A stretch of 64,000 bases of DNA from Siniperca chuatsi (GCF_020085105.1 NC_058048.1:6382862-6446861), one strand, 5' to 3'; counted from the stretch's first letter, positions 49,787-61,716 are shown. Notes: generated by a model from the sequence alone, not told the origin. Program-made: numbers and translations.

Positions 49787-49925
49787 TTTGGGCATTTTTG
49801 CCTTTATTGCACAGTGGCAGTTGTAGAGATAAACAGGAAAGGCAGGAGAGAGAGAGCGAGAGAGGGGATGACATGCGGCAAAGGGCCATGGGTTGGAATC
49901 AAACCCGACCTGACCAGTGCTTTGG
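49787..49925 (+). repeat. Dispersed repeat (GACATGCRRCAAAGG family), copy 1
   Basis: GGGCATTTTTGCCTTTATTG, a GA-rich run, GATGACATGCGGCAAAGGGCC, then GGTTGGAATCAAACCCGACC, which resembles a tRNA B box. A second copy is at 52741-52890, same orientation. Probably a tRNA-related retroposon or MITE. Confidence 0.65.
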
Positions 49926-49929
49926 CAAC

Positions 49930-51400
49930 ATAAAGGATGCATATAGAGGGTATCCAAAATCACCACTAGGTGACTCAGACCACAACACTGTCCACCTCGT
50001 CCCCCTCTATAAACAGCTTGAGAACCATCCAGACATGGAATGATGTATCAGTGGATTTTTCTGAGAAGATGTTTTGACTGTACATCATGGGACATCTTTA
50101 TAGATACCAGTGAGAACTTGGATGAGCTCGACACTGTGGTAACAGACTATATACACTTTTGCGTGTACAAGGTTATACCAACGAAATGTATTAAGATTTT
50201 TCCAAATGGTAAACCATGGATAAATGGAGAATTGAAAGCAGCACTGAGGAAGAAAAAGCAAGCCTTTCAGCAGGGCGATAGTAAGCAGGTTAGAGTTATG
50301 CAGAAGGAAATTAGGCAAATTGTCACTAGGTGTAAACATAAATATAAGCAGAAGATAGAAAAGAAGATAAGGGAGAACAACTTAAGGCAGGCATGTGAGG
50401 GAGTGCACACACTGATAGGACAGGAAGAAATCACTTGCAGGTAATTATGGGGATGATTTGACCTTTGAAATGAATTAAATACATTCTTTGGCAGGTTTGA
50501 CACATCAGATCTCAATACTGAGCGGAATTTGATTAGGCAACAACTTGGCCCTGGCCAGGAAGTTATCACAACAGCGGAGGAAGTTTGTTAAACTTTTAAA
50601 AGGGTTAACATAAGAAAGGCAGCTGATAGATTACCTGGTAGGGTACTGAAGGAGTGTAGGGAAGAGCTTAGTTTTGTTTACAGTCACTTGTTTCAAATCT
50701 CACTTGATACACACTATGTTCCCAGAGCCTGGAAATCTTCACTTATAGTGCTTGTCCCGAAAACATCAAAACCACAGGCCTTAAATGATTACTGATTACC
50801 GATTAATGATCGTGTACTCAGTGAGGTGCAAAACAAACTTGACCGACTGCAATTTGTTTATAGAAGGCCCTACATTCATTTATACAAATGATTGTAGGGC
50901 TAACTCATCTGATATTTTCAATGTTAAATTTGCTGATGATACAGTGATTATTGGTTTGATCACTGAAGATGAAACAAAGTATCATGGATGTGTGGATGAG
51001 TTTGTTAATTGGTGTCACGCTAGTTTTCTTCAGCTAAATACCAAGAACACTAAGGAAATGATCTTCATTTCATAATTTCAGGGCGAGCAAAAGGGCACAC
51101 CAACAAGTAGTTATTAGTGGTGACTGTAGCGAAGTTGTATAAATATCTAGGGACAGTAAGTGATGAAAAACTGTCATGGGATTTAAACACAGGTGTAATT
51201 TACAGGAGAGGATTACAACGATTATACTTCATGCGGAAGCTTTGACAGTTTGGAGCGGACAGACACATACTGGTTCTCTTTTATTGTTCATTTGTGGAGA
51301 GTATTCTAACTTTCTGCTTTATTGTATTTATCACAATCTGTAGTTAACAAGAACAAAGTCAATAAGATTATTAATAGGTCTAGCAAGATTGCTAGAGGGT
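49930..51400 (+). mobile_element. Degenerate L2-like LINE with internal deletion
   Basis: From about 49966 the plus strand encodes the end of an apurinic-type endonuclease domain (LGDSDHNTVHLVPLYKQ) and a linker, FPNGKPWINGELKAALRKKK, in 50040-50444. Reverse-transcriptase pieces follow in other frames: RLPGRVLKECREELSF near 50630, then YTNDCRANSSDIF and KFADDTVIIGL (with the catalytic ADD) near 50880-50960, and LQLNTKNTKEMIF at about 51032-51070. The middle of the RT domain between LQFVYR and YTNDC is missing, and frames shift several times, so it is dead. Family assignment is from motif memory. Confidence 0.8.
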
Positions 51401-51635
51401 CAACAACAACACAGTGTGACACTGCTTTGTGAGTCCTGAGTGGCAGTGAAAGGGCGGGCAATCCTCAGTGATGTGTCACGCCCTCTCTATGGTGAATGTG
51501 AGTAGTTACCATCAGGACAGGTACAGGGTACTGCCTTTGTGGACTTCCTGTGTCCAGAGATCCTTTATACCTTCCAGTTTAGCTCTGTTAAACAAATCTT
51601 GGTATGAGGTGTGTGTCACTTGCATTTTGTGGTAC
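51401..51635. other. Decayed LINE 3' portion or unknown repeat sequence
   Basis: Lies between the recognisable RT block and the TIR element. Translation is broken and I cannot assign it. Confidence 0.3.
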
Positions 51636-52009
51636 TTAAAGGACCAGTGTGTAAGATGATGTAGGGAGTCTATTGGCAGAATATGGCAGAAATGGAATAT
51701 AATATTTACACGTATGTTTTCATTAGTGTATAATCATGTGAAAATAAGAATCGTTGTGTTTTCATGACCTTAGAATAAGCCATTTTTATCTACATAGGGA
51801 GCGGGGCCCCTCCCACAGAGGTCGCCATGTTGCACCACCATGTTTCTACAGTAGCCCAGAACGGACAAACCAAACACTGGCTCTAGATAGGGCCGTTCAC
51901 ATTTTTTGCGAGTTTCGCAGCCACCGTAGTTTCTCCTACACGCTTGGAAGGGGAGGGTGAGGCAATTTCACCGCTAGATGCCGCTAGATTCTACACACTG
52001 GACCTTTAA
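51636..52009 (-). mobile_element. TTAA-flanked non-autonomous DNA transposon, copy B
   Basis: Ends TTAAAGGACCAGTGTGTAAG and CTACACACTGGACCTTTAA; about 374 bp. Its reverse complement aligns over the full length with copy A at 11795-12188, including CGTTCTGGGCTACTGTAGAA and GGGGCCCCGCTCCCTATGTA. It abuts the SINE that starts at 52010. Confidence 0.85.
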
Positions 52010-52318
52010 GTGTGGGCAGCATGGCTCAGGAGGTAGAGCGGTTGTCTAGTAATCAGAAGGTTCCTGGTACGTCTAGTGTTTCTAGTTTCTGGTACGATCC
52101 CTGGCTCCTCCATAGAGAGTGTCGAAGTGTCCTTGAGCAAGACACTGAACCCCTAATCGCTCCTGATGAGCAGGATGGCAACTTGCATGGCAGCCTCTGC
52201 CATCAGTGTATCAATGTGTGTGTGAATGGTTGAATGTTGGCGTGTGTTGTAAAGTGCTTTGAGTGGTCGGTATACTAGAAAAGTGTTATATAAATGCAGT
52301 CCATTTACCATTCAAATA
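52010..52318 (+). mobile_element. tRNA-type SINE
   Basis: A-box-like TGGCTCAGGAGG (52022-52033) and B-box-like GGTACGATCCC (52091-52101) mark an RNA polymerase III promoter of tRNA origin. The body has CCTTGAGCAAGACACTGAAC, and the tail is GTAAAGTGCTTTGAGTGGTC...ATATAAATGCAGTCCATTTA, the usual end of a widespread fish SINE. A short direct duplication of CTGGTACG around the B box is a local insertion. Confidence 0.75.
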
Positions 52319-52740
52319 TCTTTTTGTTGTGGTTGTATTTGTCTGCCACAGGCACAAAGAGAATTTCTGAAAGAATAATAAATAAAACTAACTACTTCAT
52401 CAGTATTATAAACTGCATTTGCCAATGAAGACATTGTAATATGGTTGAAAGCTGCAGAAAAAGCAGCAAGTCCTCCAACCCGTACGACCACATAGGTCGT
52501 TTGTTCCTACCCTCTAATACGACCGGCCAACAGGGACGAGAAGTTCTAAAAGTGCTATGGATGAAATCATAACAGCTGCTAAGCTTGTATTCCAACAGAC
52601 CCATCTCCATTGCAACTCCATCCACTGAAGAAGGCCTTTTGATACAGCTGAAAGCTCTGGAAAACACGAGTAAGTGGACCATGAATTGGGATTGTTGGTC
52701 GTTTTTTAGTTATTATAGATAATGTCTTTTGTTTTAGGAT
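52319..52740. other. Intergenic, nothing recognised
   Basis: No coding or repeat signature identified. Confidence 0.4.
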
Positions 52741-52890
52741 TATTTTTGGGGGCATTTATTGCCTTTATTTCATAGTGACAGGTGAAGAGGAAAACAGAGA
52801 GAGAGAGGGGTATGACATGCAACAAAGGTCACTGGCTGGAATTGAAGCAGCAACTGCTGTGACCATTCGGCTACCAAGGCGCTCCATTAT
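52741..52890 (+). repeat. Dispersed repeat (GACATGCRRCAAAGG family), copy 2
   Basis: TTTGGGGGCATTTATTGCCT, a GA-rich run, GTATGACATGCAACAAAGGT, then GGCTGGAATTGAAGCAGC. Diverged copy of 49787-49925. Confidence 0.65.
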
Positions 52891-54769
52891 AGATCATTTC
52901 TAATGATCATTTCTAATGATGGATGGACAAAAACCCTAACAACTTTGTTTTATGGGAACTGTGACAGCACAGAGTGTCATTATCTGGGGTTATGGGTACA
53001 TCTGCTAGTGCAGGTCTGTAATGAAATGCTGTAATAGACCAAAGCCATTACAATCAGTAAATTGGTACATAATGCCATCATGGACTAGAGACATGATTAT
53101 CTGGATTTTGGCACTGAAGCAATTTGCTAAACATTTGATTTACAAGCCAAAAATTTAGATTTGTCTGTATCTGTCTTTAAGGATTTTTACATTAAAGATT
53201 TATGACAAACTCAGCTAATCTGCTTCATCAGGATTGTCTGGGTGTGGTGTGATCAGACTTAACTGACAGCAGCTTGGCAACATAGGCAAACAACCATCAC
53301 ATTTTAATTCCAACGTTGCTAAATCCTGATTGGTGCATGGAAGTAAGTGACGTCACTTTTTTTCGACCGAGCCCCGCCCACTTCAAACCAGTGAGAATAG
53401 ACAAAACCAAAACTGTTCTAAATTTGGTGACGTGTGTTCATGTAGGACCACATTGCTCAGAGTAAGAGTAAGCTGACTGAGAGGACTTTAAAACACTAAA
53501 GGTGATGTGTGTCACTTTTAAATGAATGAATCATGATGTTTGTGGGGTCTCAGGTACATCAACGCACATGAAAAAGTGCTCTTTACACACAAACACTCAC
53601 CTCTCCTGGTCGAGGGCGTCATCTCCTCTCCCCTTACCTTTTCTTTCTGTGTGTTTGTCCCCTGGCGACTGACCGGCTGCTCCCCATGTATTACCACTGG
53701 GCTTGACAGCCAATAATTCTGCTCCTTAACTCAAGTTGTCAGAAGCTTGGCAGGCACAATGTAGGGAGAGAGAGAGAGGGAGGGAGAGATTGTGAATGGG
53801 TCTACAGGGTTTGACGTCAGCCTCTTTTCTCTGGTCGATTGTGTGTGTGTGTGTGTGTGTGTCTGGGAATAGGTGTGATGCATCAATTTTTGCTCTTTTG
53901 TGAAATGTGAGATGTGGCACCAGATTCTGTCAGAGTCTCTCCAAGGCATTTATAGCACATCAGGGCAGACATACAGATTCCACCCCCCCCCCCCGGCCGT
54001 TTGTCACCTTTCCCTGAAATGATGAAAACAATGACATCGCTCAGTTACCAAACCTGCATGCTTACAGCCCTCACATCTGTCTGTGAGGTTTACACATGAC
54101 TACAGGAGACTGAATGTGTGCTACTGAGAGAAAGAAAGGGATCAAAAGAAGAACACAACGAGCCTGACGTTTCTAAAATATTGTTATTGTGACACAACCA
54201 TTAAAATTCCCCAGGGTGCTAATTTTGAAGTACTTTATCCAAAACACCATTTATGTAACTGTGCTCGAATCCATTTTCATGTTGCGTTTGTTGTTCAGAT
54301 GAACAGAAGAGGCCCACTGCAGGTAAAAATGATTTGTGTATCCACAGGAGTATGAGTCACTCGGTTTACTGACGCTTTGTGAGGAGAATACAGCAGAAAC
54401 AATCAGACTACTTTGGCTGTTTATGAAAATCGAAAAGATATTGGCAGGGCTTTTAGCATATATGGGAAATTAAAACAGGAAGTACTTAATGTAGGTGGGG
54501 GTTTGAACAGGCAGTGTAACTGAGATCTGTATCATTACACAGATAATAGCACAGTTTAAAGCTCCAACATGTCAGTAAATAGCACATCAGATTAAATGTA
54601 TTAATCACCAAATGTTTTAACAAGCCTAATTAATTATGGAACACCAATAAAATATGACAAGAAATAAATATTCATATGAAAAAATGGTGTGGTACTGATG
54701 ACTGACTCATGAAATGTTATTCAAAATTCTTATTTTCTTATATTAACAGTTTTGTTTTAATTTAATTTT
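52891..54769. other. Intergenic, no gene seen
   Basis: Contains a palindromic CRE, GTGACGTCAC (53347-53356), next to a GC-box-like GCCCCGCCCAC (53372-53382), a TG tract at 53838-53862 and a C10-11 run near 53983. No convincing open frame. Confidence 0.45.
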
Positions 54770-54945
54770 AGAAATGTTTATTTTAAAAGTCTGCTTTTAT
54801 TTCATAAGGGCATTTTTTTTTACAATGACATTTTTATTTCATGCCACATTTTATTTCATAATGTTGCTTTTTGATAATGTCACATTTTATTTTACAGCAT
54901 CACGTTGTATTTCATAATGTCACTTTTCATGACAGTGGTGTTGTC
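54770..54945. repeat. Degenerate tandem AT-rich repeat
   Basis: Five to six imperfect units built on ATTTTATTTCATAATGTCAC, each about 28-32 nt. Confidence 0.6.
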
Positions 54946-55460
54946 ACCAGTCACCGCCCCCTCACCTTTCAGCCAATCACATGTCCCCAGCCTCAGTTAG
55001 CTCCTGGTAGTGAGAGCAGTGGTTCGTACCCTTTTTGACCTGTGTTCTCCTTAATACATCCATGGCATATGCCTACTGAGCAGTTTTCATAGGAATGAAT
55101 GGGGAGTCATCTTTGAAAGTGGTAACCAGTTCTCCTTTATACATCCACATTAAAACAAAAAAATGTCTACCAGTGTTGCGTCATTGGTTTCATATGAATC
55201 CAACCTGGTTTCTTTATATACAGTCTCTGGTTTCAACCAGTTGAGACCAGTTCAACTGATTTTTTCCCCGTGTTAGTGTAATAATCTTTAGTCCAGCAGA
55301 AGTAACATTATTCGGTAATTTACAAAAAGAGCAAAAAACTAGAAGGAAGTGTGAAAATAAGCAAAACTTGGTGTATCAAAGTTTGTGTTTTTTCTGCTTG
55401 ATCCTCTTCTGTTAATCATCTTGCGGCGGACCTGACGCCCAGGTTAGGAACCACTGAGCT

Positions 55461-55887
55461 GGAGCAACAACAACGTCAAAATAATTCTGAATCAGCCTAC
55501 TAGCTGCTGCTGTAAATAATGCTACCTACCTTGCCAGCTAACTAGCTGCGGTGTGAGCTTGGATTGTTACTCAGCATCAAAGTGAAGAGCCAGTGTTAGC
55601 AGTGTTAGCTAGCTAGATGTTGGCTAGAGCAACCACAGAGAGAGACTTTTTTTCTCTTCACAAAGTTGTGTGTCTTTCTCTGAGGAACATCTTTAGAACC
55701 AAAACCCTGACAAGGTAGCAGCAGTTAGCTGCTGCCGTTAACCCTGGCTCTTCACTTTCATGCAAAGCTCACAAGCCATTTTAGCTAGTGAGCCGGCAAG
55801 GTAGGTAGCATGTCCAGCCTTGTTAAGATAAATAAACGGAGAAGATAGTTATTGTGTCTGTACTTACTTTGACATTATTGTTGCTCT
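55461..55887. mobile_element. Long inverted-repeat (fold-back) element 1
   Basis: The left arm begins GGAGCAACAACAACGTCAAA and continues ATGCTACCTACCTTGCCAGC and AGTGAAGAGCCAGTGTTA. The right arm carries the reverse complements in mirror order: CTGGCTCTTCACTTT, GCAAGGTAGGTAGCAT, and TTGACATTATTGTTGCTC at its end. Arms of about 150-170 nt with mismatches and small indels surround about 100 nt. No coding capacity. Confidence 0.7.
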
Positions 55888-57320
55888 AGCTAGCAAGAGC
55901 TAACTGGCTAAAGTTTAGCTGAGCTTTCTTGATTAAGGGAGGCTGGGGGCAACTCCACTGCCAAGAAGCATGACATTGTGAAATAATAAGTGACATTCTC
56001 TAAACTTTTTCAAGATTTCTATAAGACAATGTTCTCTTTTGTCCACCACCTACTCAGCTGTATCTATTCTCGGCCACTGTTTATCAGTGTTGTCACAAGA
56101 CATCATACAGCAACATGGCTTTACCACAGTAATGGTACAATGGTGCGTGATCTTTGTTCCCTGATGTATTCCACATCTCCCTTTTGTCTCTGTCTTTTTT
56201 GCCTAAGGCAGCTGATGAGACCCAGAAAAAGAGGGAAGATTAAAAAACAGATAAAAAGAAGTCGTCTGAAGGGATTATAGAGGGGAGCACATTTTCTGTC
56301 TTTCCTAGGTTTAAAGACCTCTGTATCTAAAAGTATTAGTATTAGCTATTCTCATATTATTGCTGCCAAGTTACAATATTAGGTTCAGTGAATTTTGTTT
56401 GCGGAATATAAAAAAAACATCCAAACTTGGTTGCTTATGAAATACAGTACAGCCATTGCCTTTTCATGGTCCTGAGCTTTGATGTTGCTGTTTTTAATAA
56501 GGCCTCTGCTTCATTCCTCCATCTTAAAGTCACAGAGCAGTTGTGTTGTTGGCACGAAAGGGAATATTTGTTGTTTACCTCCTCCTGAAAGACAAAAATA
56601 AACACGCCCCTCCCTCCTCTGCTACCCCACTGGCATTTCTGAGAAACAGCCTCTTTCTGCTGCGACACATCAGAAAACAGTGGGGATACTTGTAAAGGAG
56701 CAGGGGGCTAAATGGGAGGTTATATTGCAATACTATTTAGCACTTACAGAGAAGAATACAATGAGATAGAGAGGAGAGGGTGAGCCCTGGTACAACAGAG
56801 GATTTGATAGTTGAGTGTTTAGTGTATCTGCAGGGTTAAAGCCAAATCCCCAGTTTGAGCTCCCTGGCTTCATGGTCTACTTGCAGGGAATTCACCCTCT
56901 GTCTCAGGACCAGAGTACTCGGTAGGCATGACTTTCACTTTTCTGTCAATTTACATCTGGATAAGCTCTTCCTAGCAATTAGATAGATACCAGGGAAACC
57001 CACAATATACCTTGTGCCACTGGAAAAACATCTGTGAAACTGTGACACAAATCAGTGAAACGGTGACATGAACAAATGCTTTGGCTGACAAGCTACAAAG
57101 CATTTACATGATTTGATGTTTGATTCATGCAGGAGCACAATTCGGATGTCAAAAGAGTAATGTATAACCTAGAGTTTCACTATCTGAGTGCTGGGATCTC
57201 ATAAAGCCTTGCGTGAGGATGTATTGGAAAGGAAACACATTTCTCCTTGTCTACTAAACAAATGCATCATCAAATGGATTTTGAGCCACGCTAGCAGCGA
57301 GACTCTAGGGATGGCATATG
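55888..57320. other. Intergenic, no gene seen
   Basis: AT-rich sequence without recognisable genes; short chance open frames only. Confidence 0.45.
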
Positions 57321-57324
57321 CAGT

Positions 57325-57963
57325 TCAGTCAGTCAGTCAGTCTGTCTGTCTGTCTGTCTGTCTTTCAGCCAGTTGGTTGGTCGGTTCACCACTTTGGTCC
57401 AGACTGAAATATCTCGAGAATTATTGGATGTCATGTAATTTTGCGTAAACATTCAAGAACCTCAGAATATGAATCCTAATGACTTTGGTTAACTATTTGA
57501 CTTTTCCTTCTGCGCCACCATGAGATTGATTTTATCTTGAAAACTATCGGATGGATTGCCATGGTGGTAATGGTGCAGACATTCAAGGTGTGTAGAGTAT
57601 GAATCATATCATGACTTTGGTGGGCCCCGGACTTTTCACCAAGTACCACCAACATTTATCAGTTATTTATCAGTTATTCTTGATGGATTGACTCAAAATG
57701 TTGTACAGACATTCATGATTCCCAGATAATGTATCCTAATAACTTTGGTGATCCCCTGACTTTTCATCTACTGCCAAACAGCAGGTCAACACTTTTGGTC
57801 CAGACTTATACCTCCAAAACTATTGAATGGATCGTCTTGAAATGTGGTACAGTCACTCATGTTCCCAACAGGATGATTTGTAATATTTTTTATCTACATT
57901 GACTTTTCCTTGTCAATACTTTGGTCTATGACCAAATAAATGCAAAACTAATGACACTGCCAT
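57325..57963 (+). repeat. Fish dispersed repeat with internal sub-repeats, left part
   Basis: Begins with (CAGT)n(CTGT)n at about 57325-57365. Then come diverged units of the pattern TTTGGTCCAGACT, ATTGAATGGAT, GTACAGACATTCATG, CCTAATAACTTTGGTGATCC, GACTTTTCATCTA. The sequence resumes after an insertion at 58645. Confidence 0.7.
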
Positions 57964-58644
57964 ATCGTATTGCACGATCACTGAGCCCCAAATGCAGAAC
58001 ACACGGAACAGAGCTGGGTATATTTGCAACGGTCTTTATTGTACAGAGCGAATATCTGTGCACGAAGTCTGGCGTAGTTCGTCGTCACCCCGAGGACTCG
58101 ACCAGTCCGGGTCGAGGAAGAAGTGGCGACGCTCCGGACGGAGACTGGGAGAGCTGGCTCTGGACTGGCGGGCGTAGTGGAATGAGCTGGACCGGCCAGG
58201 CGGTGGACCCGTGAAGACTGGAGGTTGGACCCGGTAGACAGCAGGCTCTGGAGGTGAGGTTGGCCGGGCAGACTAGGCAGCTGGCGAGGGTGACGTGGCA
58301 GTTGGTGTGGTAACAGACTTGCAGAGATCCGAGGACAGACTGAGGCTGAGATCACCGGCAGAGAGTAACTCCGTGACAGAGACAAAGTTACCACAAGACA
58401 AAAAACAAGAACGAATCAAACACTTATCTGAGTTATGTAGTTGTCTGTCACACATCTGACACTGGTAGTGTGGTAGAGCCTGGTAGATAAGCAGTGGAGA
58501 CCAGGAAGCCAGACCAGAACGCACATACACACACACACATACATACACAGCAACGGACAGGGGACAGCCAAGAAACAGAAGGAGAGACAGGCACACTGGA
58601 GCACACAGGGATCAGGGGGTATGGGGCTAACTATGACATGCCAT
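57964..58644. mobile_element. GC-rich insertion nested in the fish repeat
   Basis: The host repeat is interrupted: ATGACACTGCCAT (57951-57963) before and ATGACATGCCAT (58633-58644) after, a near-perfect duplication of the target. The inserted ~670 bp is much richer in G+C (especially 58060-58340) than anything around it. It has no clear terminal inverted repeats. Its longest frames are not recognisable proteins. Probably a non-autonomous retroposon or DNA element of unknown family. Confidence 0.6.
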
Positions 58645-58905
58645 CAGCCTCAGTTGCACTTTGTGTGTAGCGGTAAGTAGCAAATGTTAGCATGCTAACA
58701 CGCAAAACTAAGATGGCGAAGATGGTAAACATTGTTTTCTATTTCTAAACATAAGCATGTTAACATCGTCATTGTGAGCATGTTAGCATGCTGACATTAG
58801 CATTTAGCTCAAAGAGCACCACCGTGCCTGAGTACAGCCTCACAGAGCTGCTAGCATGACTGTAGACTCTTAGTCTTGAGTTAGATTTTTTCTACTTTTG
58901 CTTTT
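58645..58905 (+). repeat. Fish dispersed repeat, right part
   Basis: Continues the host repeat: CATCAGCCTCAGTTGCACTT, AAATGTTAGCATGCTAACAC, GAGCATGTTAGCATGCTGAC, GTACAGCCTCACAGAGCTGC, GACTGTAGACTCTTAGTCTT. Rich in GTTAGCATGC palindromes. Confidence 0.7.
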
Positions 58906-59417
58906 GTCCCGTGAGGTACTGAATACTGCCGACCGAAAAATGAATGAACGATTGAACCCTTGACACTTCTCGTATCAGAGTCAGACTCAGTGCCTTTTAG
59001 CCTGTGGATATTATTCCTGCTGCCTGTGGAGTTTGGCGAGAATCGCTGCTGCAGTTTGGTTGATAGTTTGGGCCTGTTAGTGTTAATAATTGTTTTGTAT
59101 TTTGATTTAACTAGGCTACTTTCATCATCTCCAGGTAATTTCTTATTTCTACTGTCATGATACAGCTTCACTGCTATCAAACACTTACTTTTAAATTAAG
59201 TCAATAAGAAAACATGAGCCAGTTTATCAGGTCAGCAACTATAGTTATTGCTCGGTCATCTTTTTTTTCATTTTGTTTTCAACTTTTTCTTGCTCTGATT
59301 TTTCTGATGTAGACCAAAAAATTTGTTTCCCTTAGAAATGGAATACCATTTTGTATTTAGATTTTTCCTATTTTCATTTTAGGTCTTTATATAGGAAACA
59401 ACACTGACAAACACTTG
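58906..59417. other. Intergenic, no gene seen
   Basis: AT-rich; nothing recognised. Confidence 0.4.
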
Positions 59418-60054
59418 TATGGAAGTGTATACTGGACTATATTCAAATGATAATGTAAACTTGAAAATGAAAATATAATTCCACAATAGCATTACAATTT
59501 TCCACATATGTATGTGTTATTTGAGTAAAAATAGAAATGCAGTAATCCAATTTTCACATACTTATATGGGCGTTCTATGATTATATTAAAATGAAAATGG
59601 AAAAGCTGTTTGACCTTTAATTTTCAAAGTTGTAACCCGCTGTACAGTGGACAATATTCAAATGTTAATTCAAATTTGAAAATTAAATGTAATGTAACCT
59701 GATTTTCCATTTATGCAAGCAATATTTAAGTCAAAATGAAAATGAAAATTTCTAACAATTTGAAAATGAAAATGAAAATTGCATTTCAAAGATTAATCTG
59801 CTATACAGTGGACAGTATTCAAATGCAATAAGCAAAACAACGCCCTCAGTCTATTGCATTTACACTTACTTGTCACTGTGCTCTTTTGGTGTCTAAATGA
59901 AAATGAAAATGACAATTGGATTACTGCATTTTCATTTAAATTTTTACTCAAATAACACATACATATGTGGAAAATTATAATGCTATTGTGGAATTTCGTT
60001 TTCATTTTCAAGTTTACATTATCATTTGAATATAGTCCAGTATACGCTTCCATA
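59418..60054. mobile_element. Long inverted-repeat (fold-back) element 2
   Basis: The left arm (about 59418-59555) and the reverse complement of the right arm (about 59915-60054) match over about 135 nt with few mismatches. Both begin TATGGAAG.GTATACTGGACT and run through ATTCAAATGATAATGTAAAC and CACATATGTATGTGTTATTT. TA at each outer edge may be the target duplication. The interior repeats ACAGTGGACAATATTCAAAT-like units at about 59642 and 59802 plus many GAAAAT runs. No coding capacity. Confidence 0.85.
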
Positions 60055-61716
60055 TTTTATTACTTGTGGTCATAAAATATCCCTATTCATCTTCCACCTT
60101 TTTCATCACAAAAAAGAAAAGACAATCATGAAGAAGAAACTCATTCATCTCCAGCTTTCACACTATCTATGATCCATCTGTTTTTGAGCACGGGGACAAA
60201 TTAAAATGTGCATCAAGGATTTGAACTTGTGGGGAGTAAATGGTGGAGGAAGACTGGGGCGAATGTAGAGCATACTGGCCAACATAACATAAACCAGTGT
60301 CCAAGACTGCAGAAGCAGAAGCCACGATCACAACTTAAATCTCTATATTTATACTTTAGCGGAATTCTGTTCAACCTTTCCATTTCAGTTTTGTTGCACT
60401 TTTTGACCTGCAGCTTCTACAACCTTGCTTTTTCATTCCATTGTATAAAATTTGCTTTGGATCTGGTATCTGTTGCTTCTGATTATTGATTTGCTTCTCC
60501 ATCCCAGAACTCCCACTGCACAGATCTCTTGAATCATTTATTATCAGCTGTTTCCTTTCTCAGGTCAGAATATAGTCAATCAGGTCCTACTCTCTGGCCT
60601 CCACTGCCTGTTGTGCAGATTACCTCGTAGCATTAAATTCATAGACACATAGTCGGAGGAAATGTAATAAATGCAATACAACAGGTCCTTGTGGTTTGCA
60701 TTTTAATACCTATTTTTCTATACTGTATAGTATTTTTACTTTCCCAATGCTGTTTATTTTTCCTTTTGTTAGCAATGTTGGTGATTTCTACTTAAAATTT
60801 GTCATTTGTGAGGTACCATAATTTTCAATTATTATGTTGTTTTAGACTCTATAGACTCTTTTACAATAATCTGAGTTGTCCATTTTGAGACTGATATAGT
60901 GAGTGTATGTTGTTTCTTCATTGGATATGTGGTTTTTATGCTGCTTTTTGTTTTCATTCACATCACAAATGGTATCCAACTATGTAATCAGTGCTTTCAG
61001 CTGCACACTGACACCAGTGAATTAAGCTGTACAAGAGAGGTTCTCAAGTGATATATTGTCTAATCCTTGACATTTTAACAAACACAAACAACCTTCTGAA
61101 GACGGTGTACGGGGAGTTAAACATTAATTTGATGTACTGATTTAATAATGTCGGGAATGCAAAAGCAGTCAGCGGGCATCTTCCGTTTAAAAAAAATAAG
61201 ATGTTGAGTTCCTTTCCGATATACTTGTTTTCCTAACCTACCAATATTTTCCTATACAATAAATCTTGGGTGACAATAGAAACAGAAAGTGTCTAAAATA
61301 CAAAAAGAATGAAAACTGATCTATAGACAAGTCAAGTCAAGCTAACTACCATACATAAATATATGCAGAAGTAGTTAAATGACCTTTACCAATTTTTTAC
61401 AGGGTTTCAGAGATCAGTCAGACATTTAGGATAATACTGCTCTCTGCTCTGTGCCTGATCACCAAAGGCCTAATGAGATCACAGACTACCCAAGCCTCAG
61501 GTTCCACATACTCTTACAAGCCTGGCACATCTGTAGGTATCTGATATGTTTGTTCCATGAAAGCCAGACAGACGTCTTAGATCATGTGGCGCTGGCCTTT
61601 AACTCTCCCTAAGGTGGCAGGCTGACAAACAAAGCAACCACCGAAACAAGAACACTAACATTCTAGACAACGTTAAATTATAATTCAAAATATAGCCACT
61701 ATTTGCAGGTTTATTG
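60055..61716. other. Intergenic, no gene seen
   Basis: AT-rich sequence with only short, unrecognisable open frames. Confidence 0.45.

Noticed and set aside
52010..52110. Possible functional tRNA gene at the SINE head
   Set aside because: A and B boxes are present, but the sequence between and after them does not fold as a tRNA, and the SINE tail follows.
57978..58394. 138-codon minus-strand frame in the GC-rich insertion
   Set aside because: High G+C alone favours open frames. The Pro/Ser-rich translation matches nothing I know, and it is within a probable mobile insertion.
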